DNA of 64,000 nt, taken from assembly GCA_030737875.1 (NCBI GenBank), contig CM060926.1, positions 161,459,579 through 161,523,578 on the forward strand, given 5' to 3'. The DNA comes from Allium sativum. Taxonomy: Eukaryota > Streptophyta > Magnoliopsida > Asparagales > Amaryllidaceae. Shown piece by piece: positions 33,990 through 42,479 of the stretch; position 1 is the stretch's first letter, and each line of letters begins with the position of its first letter. The position numbers and the translations under genes are program-made. The notes below the pieces were generated by a model. That model had not been told where the DNA came from. It searched no databases and saw nothing but the letters and a program-made list of their open reading frames with translations.

Positions 33990-35669
33990 CTACAGTCTAA
34001 AATACATGATGGTCCTATTTAAATAATGAAAATAAAAGAAATAAAAAAAACAAAGAAAAATGAGAATGGATGAAATGCAGACTCCCCCCCACACTTGAAC
34101 TAAACTGTGTCCACACTGTAATTTTTTTCTATATTTGAAAGATAGTACCCAAAGGTGTATCAAATGCAAAATAATTTGAAGAATGAAATGTAGTTTAGCT
34201 ATATGCGAATGAAAATCATATGTACAATGATATATGTGTTTGCGATGCATGCGATGCAAAGAGTGCCACCAACTTTTCCCCCCACACTTGGTTCTTGCCC
34301 TATGAGCCCCATTCCCACTATGTCTAGGTATATTTTCTAACAAGCAAGAGTTTTTGAAAACCATATCGTCTTTAAACCTAGATTTGTAGTCAAGTAGATA
34401 AATGTCCAGGGTCGTCCTAACCTGAAAATTTTCAACCAAGCCAGCATTCCAAAAATAATTCATGTGCTCAACAAATTTGTCAGTGTAATTGTTCAAAAAT
34501 CTGTGATCGTATATGAACTCAGTTGCAATCATGAAATTTAAATCCTGAGTGTTGTTCAAGACTATGTGATCACGTTTCTCAATTTCATTACTGGACAACA
34601 TATCATCGACACTGACAATTTCACGTTCATTTGAAATTTTCTCAAAGTTAAAATTTTCGAACTCGTGACGTGAATCCACTTCTTCCTCATTTGGCAACTC
34701 ATCCTCGTACAATCCAAAGAATTCATGTTCCTTAAAATCCTTTTCCAAATTTGAATTAAAAAATTCAACATTTTTATTCTGTTCAATTCCTAGAATTTCA
34801 AGTTTCTCACAGCCCGGAAGAGGAAGATCAAAATCTAAACTTAAATCTTCTTCCTGAAAAGGATCGAAGTCCAGATCATTTCTTGAATTTTGAACAACTT
34901 TATTTAGATCGTTATTCTCCGTTTCGAAAGTTGTTATCTGAAAATTTTTAATGTCAGTAGAAATTGGATTATTTTCTGATTCAATGCTCATTTGATTTTG
35001 TTGCTCTTGTTGTTCTTTAAAAGATTTCATTAAGCAAAGGATTTCATCAAGCTTTCTATCTTGGTTTTCTACCCTCTCTCTGAGAATGTTAAGATGATAT
35101 TCTTCAGAATCGTTGATTTGAAAGCTCTCGTTTTGGATTTCTTGATTCTCAAAATTATAGTCCACATCAATTTCACGATCAATATCATTCCCAATGTGGT
35201 GGTTGTTTGAATCTTCAGAAAAATGACAATGATATTGGAAATCATTTTGATCATAAAAATTATGTTCGTAACCAAAACTGTTAAAATCCGAGTGAAAATT
35301 GCAATTTTGGTTATTTTCAAAATGTTGATATGGGCTATTATTTTGAAAATTTTGGTTTATAGCCCCATACTGATGTTGATCAAAGCCATATTGGGGTTCA
35401 AAGCTGTTTTGATGGGTATGTGGCCCATAATCGAAATTATTGAAGTCAAAATTGAAGTCGCAATTTCGATCATAACTTTGAAAATGTTGGTAATTTTGAA
35501 AATTTTGAAAATTGTTGACATTTGTTTCACCAACTTTTGGGAAATCATGCTTCATGAGTTGTATTTCATATTCATACTCTTCAAGAGGACGTCTACTCCG
35601 ACTATTATCCCACATTTCTCTCAAGGATTGTTTTGAATTAGACATTTGAATGAAGTCAGGGTAAGACAT
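33990..35669 (-). CDS. Asn/Phe/Asp-rich 559-residue protein of unknown function in a young non-autonomous retroelement
   Basis: An uninterrupted ORF from ATG 35669 to a stop at 33990. N-terminus about 1-55: charged, starting MSYPDFIQMSNSKQSLREMW. Residues about 56-180: low complexity, rich in Asn, Gln, Phe, Tyr, His and Asp (NFQNFQNYQHFQ, DFNFDFNNFDYG), prion-like in composition. Residues about 190-240: a predicted coiled coil (NILRERVENQDRKLDEILCL). Residues about 240-440: acidic. The last 90 or so residues are basic then hydrophobic and run through two polypurine-like motifs (34289-34278, 34096-34084), so that part may be non-functional read-through. There is no zinc knuckle, protease, polymerase or integrase motif. 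It is the only long ORF of an element with matching LTRs and has had little time to decay. It might be a divergent gag-like or accessory protein; I do not assign a function. Confidence 0.7.
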   Translation of the reverse strand: MSYPDFIQMSNSKQSLREMWDNSRSRRPLEEYEYEIQLMKHDFPKVGETNVNNFQNFQNYQHFQSYDRNCDFNFDFNNFDYGPHTHQNSFEPQYGFDQHQYGAINQNFQNNSPYQHFENNQNCNFHSDFNSFGYEHNFYDQNDFQYHCHFSEDSNNHHIGNDIDREIDVDYNFENQEIQNESFQINDSEEYHLNILRERVENQDRKLDEILCLMKSFKEQQEQQNQMSIESENNPISTDIKNFQITTFETENNDLNKVVQNSRNDLDFDPFQEEDLSLDFDLPLPGCEKLEILGIEQNKNVEFFNSNLEKDFKEHEFFGLYEDELPNEEEVDSRHEFENFNFEKISNEREIVSVDDMLSSNEIEKRDHIVLNNTQDLNFMIATEFIYDHRFLNNYTDKFVEHMNYFWNAGLVENFQVRTTLDIYLLDYKSRFKDDMVFKNSCLLENIPRHSGNGAHRARTKCGGKSWWHSLHRMHRKHIYHCTYDFHSHIAKLHFILQIILHLIHLWVLSFKYRKKLQCGHSLVQVWGGVCISSILIFLCFFYFFYFHYLNRTIMYFRL

Positions 35670-36240
35670 AGATTATTCTCACTTCAAAATAATATAAAAT
35701 TCTGAGTTGTGCTCTGTTAATTAACTGACTCAATTGGAAGGGGGAAGAGGGTCTTATGGCCGTTCACGTATAGTATAAGACTAAGGGATACGACCAATGT
35801 TTTACGGGTAGTATGCAACCTCTTTTGCTAATAGTTCAATAAATTGAACTAATATATATCCGCGATCCAATTATACGAGACAGTCGACTGCACAAAGCAC
35901 CGCTTTTCAATTATATTATTTTGAAATATCTAATCAGTTTTTTTTTTGTTGAGAAACGATGAGAATGATGACAGCAGTTATAGAAATTTCAACTCACAAC
36001 AATCAGACAGAATAATTGCAGAATTTAAAAATTGTACATTCAAAGCCGCTGCCCCTGCAGAAAAGTTTTACAACAATTGTCTATATTTTTGCAGCAGAGC
36101 ACCTGTAGAGTTAAAAGAAATTTACAGTGGGGTATGGCTGTCCATCCAGAAAAATGAGTAGCGTCAATGATTGAAATCTCACTATTTGCAATTTCTTCTG
36201 ATTTCTGAATTCTTGATTTATTGCTTGAACTCCAGTCACT
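35670..36240 (-). other. Leader segment upstream of the 559-codon ORF
   Basis: Non-coding DNA between the ORF start and the T-tract repeat region. It has short ORFs only (for example 35946-36161, +). No motif recognised. Confidence 0.5.
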
Positions 36241-38040
36241 TTGTCCTTGGTTTGAAACTCTTTTTTTTTATTTTTGGTTTTTTTTAATGAAGTAAATAAA
36301 AAAAAAGCACAAGAAAATATGAGGCTGTGGTAGGTTAAAAAAAGTTTGGAATTTTTTTTTGAGAGAATGCTTGTGGATGGGGTTGGTTTGTGCGTTGTGG
36401 CAGAAGTGTGGTGGGAAGGAGGGATTGAAGAAGATGGTGCTGAAGTGTAGATTGAAAAAAAAAATGTGGTGAAATGAGATTGTGTGAGAGAGAGGGGTAT
36501 TTGATCAGAGGGGAAAAAAATGAAGCAGGGAAGAATAATGGGAAAAAAAATTATGTCCTTGCCTTTTTTTTTATTAGTGTTGAAAAGCGGACAAATAGGA
36601 AAGAAACAAATGACAAAAAAAAAATGGGAAGAGAGATTTCAGAAAAGAAAGAGAATTGTAAAGGAAGAAAGAAAAGTAATTGTAAAAGATTTGGAAAAGA
36701 AATTGAGAAGGGAAAGCAATAAAAGAGAAGACTAAAACAGAAAGAATTTTTCTTTTGTTTATTGTTGTAAAATTAGAAGAGAGAGAAAAAAATGAGAAAG
36801 GAAAAACTTGAAAAGGGAAAGAAATAAATGGAGAAAGAAAGAAAATTAATTACAAGGCAGAGAAGAGAAATTTATAAAAGGATTTTTTCTTCTTCAGCAA
36901 ATTGTAAAAGAAGAAAGGATGTGAGATATTAGTAAGAGGAGAAACAAATGAAAGGAAGGAGAAAGAAGTTGAAAATAGGGAAGAATTAAAAGAAAAATGG
37001 CAAGATTTTTTTTTTTTTTTTTTTTTTTGAACTTGTAAAAGAAGAATGAGAAGTAATTATATAGAAAATTGGAAAGGAGGAATAAAGAGGAAAGAAATCA
37101 AAAGAGGATTTTTTTTTTTTTTTGAAAAGAAAGGAAATTTGTAAGAGAAGAAAAGAAATCAATGTATTGAGAACAAGAAAGACAAAAGAAGAAAGGAAAA
37201 AAGTTGCAAAAGAGGAATCGTTTTTTTTTTTTTTTGAAATTTGCAAAAAGAAAAAGACAATTGGATAGAAAGTGGAAAGATGGAAAGAATAAAGGAAAAT
37301 TGATAGTTGTTTTTTTTTTTTTAATGAAGGAGAGAGCAGGAAAGAAATAAATGAAAAAATGGAAAGAGAGATTGTAAAAGGTTAATGAGAAATGCAATTG
37401 GAAAGAAATTAAAAAAAATGCAAGTTTTTTTTTATGAAAATTTGAACAAGAAGAAAGGGAAAGAAATGAATGGGAAAAAGCAAAACAAAAATGGAAAAAA
37501 ATAATAAAAGAGGAAGGAAATAAGAGAAAAAAAACAAGGTTTTTTGAGTAGAGAGGAAGGGTAGAAGAAATTGAGGAAAGAAATAAAAGCAGACAAAAAC
37601 AAGAAAGAAATCAAAGTAGGCAGAGAAGAAATTGCAATTTTTTTTTTTTTTTTTTTTTTTAGAAAGTTGTAGACAAAAGATGGAAACAAATAAAAAGAAA
37701 AGGAAAGAGAAAAGAAAAATGTGAAAATCAGCAAGGTGGTAGAAAGATGGAAAGAAATTGAAGAGAAATTAGCAACTTTTTTTTTTTTTGTATATATTTT
37801 TTTTTTCTTCTTGAAGGAATTAGATTGGAAGAAATGCAAAATAAAAAAAAGGAAAGAAATAAATGAAAAAAAGAAGGAAAATTAAAAAAAAGCAAGTTTT
37901 TTTTTTTTTTTTTGAAAGATTGTAAAAGAAGAAATGAATATAAAAGTAGGAAGGAGGATTGAAAAATGGAAAGGAATAATTGAAAATAGGAAAAGAAATT
38001 GAAAGAAAATAAAGGCAAGCAATTATTTTTTTTTCTCTTG
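36240..38040. repeat. Degenerate tandem repeat with T-tracts about every 110 bp in a purine-rich strand
   Basis: The plus strand is almost purely A/G with interspersed T runs near 36250, 36350, 36564, 37004, 37109, 37221, 37311, 37426, 37639, 37777, 37897 and 38027. From 37004 most spacings are 90-140 bp. Many tracts are preceded by a GCAAG-like motif and followed by TTTGAAA and TTGTAAAAGAAGAAA-like motifs, so these are diverged copies of one unit. On the element strand this is a pyrimidine-rich leader with periodic A-tracts between the primer site and the ORF. Several ORFs on both strands here are artefacts of the composition. Confidence 0.75.
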
Positions 38041-38189
38041 CTTAGTTCATGACAGTATCAATGTAATTAATACGCCACATCACTAATTGAGATTTTTTCT
38101 ATATGTACAAGAAACAAAAATATATACAAAATAAAATAAAAACTAACACGAATCGGAAATTAAATAAACAATAAAATTCAATCGTTACC

Positions 38190-38207
38190 TCCCCGGCAAC
38201 GGCGCCA
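38190..38207 (-). promoter_or_regulatory. Primer binding site, tRNA-Asp
   Basis: The plus strand reads TCCCCGGCAACGGCGCCA, the 3' end of plant tRNA-Asp(GTC) with its CCA tail. The element RNA (minus strand) is therefore complementary over 18 bases, six bases from the LTR edge at 38214. Confidence 0.93.
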
Positions 38208-38213
38208 AAAACT

Positions 38214-39146
38214 TGATCGACGCTAGTCTATGAATTAGAAAAGCGCGACATTTGTAATAAATTCTGCAAGCATACAGGTGTGTAGCATACAGGTCGAACA
38301 CAGGGAGGTAGATTAAAATTAAATTATTTATCCAATCTCTTGGGCGAGTTAGACGAAGCCTGGAGATTTGTTTTGAAAACAATAAAATTGAAATTGCAAA
38401 CTTATGATTATCGTCGAATCTAATCGAACGATTAATCACAAAAAAAGTAAATAGCAAAGCAAGAACAAGAATGCAGAAATTAAAATTGCAAGAAAAGAAG
38501 AACAACAAAAGGTAATTTAGGATTGTCGTTGAAACTAATCAAACGACTAATCTCAAAGTAAAAAATTGTAAAATACAATTGGTGCTCTACCGAATCTAAT
38601 CGTGTAGACAACACTAATTGCTAAGAAATTAGAAAATAGCAAAAAAATAAAAAGAGGAAGAAGAACTTTATTAGAGAAATGGAATAAGATATGAGATAGG
38701 ATGGTGGCTACAAGGTTATTACAGGGGTATATATAGGGTAGATAGCCAAACCCTAACCCTAACCCTAATGATAAATGGGCCTGGTCATTACACCACTAAT
38801 TTGTTTACAATGGGAAACATAAATGGGCCTTAGATAAATAAAGCAAATTTGGGCCTTTTCTCTTTTTCCTCTTGCTTCCTTGATATTTCTTCATTGATTT
38901 GTGATGTGCAAAGCCTTTTTCTCACTCCTTTTCTTGTCCAACAGCAACTAGATGTGATATCTTCATCTACAATTCTTCAAAATGCAAATACACAGCAAAT
39001 TGAACTCTATTTCTCTACATTTCTGGTTGCATGCGGGCTGGGTTGGACTATCTGTAAAAATAACAAAACAATACCCAAGTAATATTTATTTATATACAAA
39101 AGATAAGATATAAGAGCATAAAATAAACACATTTCTATGTCAATCA
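38214..39146 (-). repeat. 5' LTR of the tRNA-Asp-primed element (933 bp)
   Basis: Same length and apparently the same sequence as 31875-32807, including the CCCTAA triplet at 38750-38768. As the 5' LTR of a minus-strand element it would carry the promoter. Confidence 0.95.
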
Positions 39147-40196
39147 CAGACATATAAACAACGGAAAAACTAAATTTATTTCATAAGCACGTGGTTCAGT
39201 CAAAGCAATACAACAACTGTCTCAAACCAACTTCCAAATCATTACAACAAAATCTCTGTCTTGATTAAAACATAAAGAAGTATAAAATAAAAATAAGGTA
39301 GCATAAATCCCCAATAAGAGTGTACCCGAAGCCATAGCCCAAGGAAAGAGAGTCCAAGGAATACATCTACTCTCTTCCAGCTGGAAAGGGTCTGAACTAA
39401 GCTGAAGTATTCCCTCCCTGCGGACCTGGAGGTGGGGGGAACGAAAGAAAAGAAGACGAAATAAAATGGATCAGACATAAGCCTGGTAAGTCCAGTGATT
39501 ATTCAGCATGTAAACAGGTAAAAGGATCATGACATGAATAATCTGAACATAGGACAATACCCTAGAAATAAGATAACAACAAATAAGGTAAGATATACTA
39601 AATATACTATCGCACTCATTTGCATTTCTCTGCACCTACTAACTATTGTTTCAACCAGCCTCATGTGTTCATAAAAAAAATGATCCCCTTTATCGATCGG
39701 CTCCTACTCGTATACATTTACCACTTGTGTCATTCGGCCCTGCTTGATTGTAGATACCTGTGCTGATCCCACCATGGGGTGTATCAAATCCTATGGTGGC
39801 AACCCGACACAATTCAAGATGCATAGTGTATAATTACTGATGCCTAGTGCCTACATTTTCCACTCCAGAGTACGTGCACGCCCGCAATCCGTCAGAACCT
39901 ACACTGACGTACCACCCGCCGTTGTTTTGACAGCTTATAATCAGCCTAGAAATCGTGCCCCACCCTGCCTAGTTCGGGGTACCATGATACATCTATGTGG
40001 GTAACTGCTAAAATGGGTCCCCGTTATTAGGGTTCCCTAATCAACATGTTAAAATGGTTAAGTGTTCTCAAATTAACCTAACCCCACCCATCAGTTTAGT
40101 TAACATGTTGTATTGGTTAAGTGTTGCCTTAATTAACTCAGCCCTACCTTCTTAGCCTTCCTGTTCCTTAGCTTTAATTCATTCATTAAAGCACAA

Positions 40197-40420
40197 ACCT
40201 CTCACATTAGATCTATATTGTTGCGGTTGCTGGATGTGCCGGTCGGTTCCGGGCAGTCTTACACCGCAACTCAATCTAACCTCGGGTTCTTTTGGGCTTA
40301 ACGCGCTAACCTCTCACATTATATCTATATTGTTACGGTTGTTGGATGTGCCGAGCGGTTCCGGGCAGTCTTACACCGTAACTCAATCTAACCTCGGGTT
40401 AGGCATATTCGTCTTTTACC
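40197..40420 (-). repeat. 112-bp tandem duplication with hairpin, chromovirus 3' LTR only
   Basis: The ACCTCTCACATT block at 40197 recurs at 40309. Each copy contains an 8-bp perfect stem around 35 bases: GTTGCGGT/ACCGCAAC (40220-40227, 40263-40270) and GTTACGGT/ACCGTAAC (40332-40339, 40375-40382). The 5' LTR has one copy, GTTGCAGT/ACTGCAAC (48208-48215, 48251-48258). Confidence 0.9.
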
Positions 40421-41619
40421 TAATTTACATATTTACCCTTCATATTTGTATGTAAATTATCCACAATTATTGTCATTCAAGTCATGCCCCATTTACCCTC
40501 TAAATCATGTTCATAATTTTTAGGTATATAAATTATACCATTTCATGCTACTAATCATTTACATGATTATGAGCCAGACTATGCCAATAATATGTAATTT
40601 AATGATTTTCCCAACGTTAACCCCGTTATACGTTTGCATAATTCACATAGAACGTCAGGCTTGCAACTTGGCCTAATTCATAAACAAAAGGGAAAAGAAA
40701 GGAGCATGTACCATTCCAACAACATAAAATAATATGGATCTAACTAAACATGTGTCATATAAATTTGGCATAGAACAGTGAATTTGCGTTTTAGATCCAA
40801 TTAACATGAATCTTAAGCATATGAACGGGAACTTACATAAAATTACACAAATCAAATTAGGCATGTAAATGTGAACTTGCATTTGAGTTGGATCAAATTA
40901 ACATAGATCTAAACATATGAGAATGTAGATCTAAACCTATAGGCATATATGACTTAGCCTAAAAACTTGCATGTAACATAACATGAAAGAATCACCAAAC
41001 TTATATACAACATGATAGGTTCGTCGCCAAATTAATATTCAACATGATAGTTCATCACCAATTTAACGTACAACATGATAAGTTCAATAAACCACAATAG
41101 TCTCATAGGCATATATGATAGAATTTTCACAAGAATAGACATCAATCAGCATCACCATTATCTTACAACTAGGCACAGTTCTAGTTTCGCTTTATTACAA
41201 ATCATGACTTTTATTTGTTCACATCTAAAGAATAACCGAACTTACAAACAAAAGAAAAATCTTGTTTTCTGGGATCTATTTTCTGAAACTGAAAAGCTAT
41301 CCTTTGATGTAGACTATGGTTCTCTAATTTTAATTTGGTTTGAGGCTTCTAACTTGCTTCTTTGCTTGCTTTCTAGTTGGAGAATAATGGCGGCTACTCT
41401 AGTTTGGCCATGGACAGCATGACGGCTCCTTGGAATGAAATTGTGTGGTTTAGGGTTGGGGTTGTTTATATAGAAGTTTAAATAAATGTAAGCCGTTAGA
41501 TCATCCTAGGAGAAACCAGAGCCATCCAGACCAAAGAGAGCTATCCAAAAACCGCCACCTATGCCCTAGTGACTCAGCAGCGAGTCAGAAATCGTCACTG
41601 TTCGGATCAGGATACAGGA

Positions 41620-41700
41620 GTCGACCCCTATAGGGGGGTCGACACCTATGTCGACTCCCCCTTTGGCGGGTCGACCCCCTGAGAGGGAATTTTCCCGCTC
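41620..41700. repeat. Cluster of GTCGAC palindromes near the 3' LTR edge
   Basis: GTCGAC occurs at 41620, 41638, 41650 and 41670, with GTCGACCCC-TATA-GGGG forming a hairpin. The 5' LTR keeps three (49509, 49521, 49540) and a perfect 20-bp inverted repeat GAGCGGGAA-TT-TTCCCGCTC at 49551-49570, which has one change in the 3' LTR. About 0.3 kb from the LTR edge, in the likely U3. Confidence 0.8.
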
Positions 41701-41947
41701 AGCCTCTTTTGCCTAAATATGAAATTTGAACTGCTTTTAATTATTTAATTTTCTGTTTAAACATGAAATCTTCTGAACTCCATAACTTCTTCATACGGAG
41801 TCCGATTCACGCAAACTCGGACTCTATCTCAAGTAGAATTCCGAGACGAACGCAATGGCGTAACCCGTTTCCCTTAATTCTCAATTTTACAATTATGTAT
41901 TCTTTAATTCGCTACTTTAATAAACATAGAAAATACAGGGTGTTACA

Positions 41948-42479
41948 TTCTCCCCCTCCTTAAAGGATTTCGGCCCCGACATCTTCAAGTCGAGAAGAAT
42001 GTATATCCTACTATCTAATCGTCCATCTACTCAACCATCAAAAACCGACATCCATTGTCCTTAAAAAGATTTCTAATGCTTTCATGACTGTATGCATAGT
42101 GTGTGTAGATGTCCTTATCTAATGCAAAATCAGGCGGTCTACTAATTCACTTGACCTCCTTAATGTAAATTATGTCAGTGCCATGAGTCCATTATGTATG
42201 CAGTTATTCCTAATCATACTTTCTACATGAGTGCACAATCATTCATACAAATGCAATGTCCATATGATAACACACCAAATTTCAATCCATATACAAATAC
42301 ATATATGCATATGCAATATGAAAGTGACTGAGCCGATCTAACACCTAATGTGTGTGTATATGCATCCACGAGCAACCACTAGCAACCACTTGCAACCATC
42401 AATCATAACACGTTTTTAATACATGTTTACATCCATTGGTTTCTACCTAAGGATAAAGAATATGACCAGTGAGATATAC
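41948..42479 (-). promoter_or_regulatory. Chromovirus 3' untranslated region with polypurine tract
   Basis: Non-coding between the polyprotein stop (42480) and the LTR. Reading leftward, the tract CCTTTAAGGAGGGGGAGAA (41966-41948) abuts the 3' LTR, preceded by the CGGGGCCGAAAT block usual for this lineage. Confidence 0.85.

Larger units (their letters stand above)
31875..39146 (-). mobile_element. tRNA-Asp-primed LTR retrotransposon without pol (Athila-like), 7,272 bp, young
   Basis: Two 933-bp LTRs (31875-32807 and 38214-39146) look identical wherever I compared them. The 18-base primer site (38190-38207) matches the 3' end of plant tRNA-Asp including CCA, on the minus strand. The polypurine tract GTGTGGGGGT is at 32811-32820. 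There is a perfect CAGAC target duplication (31870-31874 and 39147-39151). tRNA-Asp priming and an AAGTGTGGGGG tract are typical of Athila-type Ty3 elements, but the internal 5.4 kb has no gag or pol that I can recognise. Instead it has one long ORF (33990-35669) and a repetitive leader. It is therefore a non-autonomous element, very recently moved. Confidence 0.92.
31777..41947 (-). repeat. 3' LTR of the chromovirus (2,894 bp net), interrupted
   Basis: It starts TGAAACACCTCACC and ends GGGTGTTACA in plus-strand reading. The nested element 31875-39146 and its CAGAC duplication account for 7,277 bp. It is longer than the 5' LTR mainly through a 112-bp tandem duplication at about 40197-40420. 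The two LTRs differ at many scattered sites, so this insertion is clearly older than the nested one. Confidence 0.92.

Noticed and set aside
35069..35636. ORFs at 35069-35320, 35223-35636 and 35357-35548
   Set aside because: Shadows of the 559-codon ORF in other frames.
36990..37920. T-tracts as poly(A) tails of reverse-strand retroposons
   Set aside because: They recur at regular spacing within one element, between its LTRs, with no target duplications around each.
36474..38018. Lys/Glu-rich plus-strand and Phe/Ser-rich minus-strand ORFs
   Set aside because: By-products of purine/pyrimidine strand bias and homopolymers in the T-tract leader.
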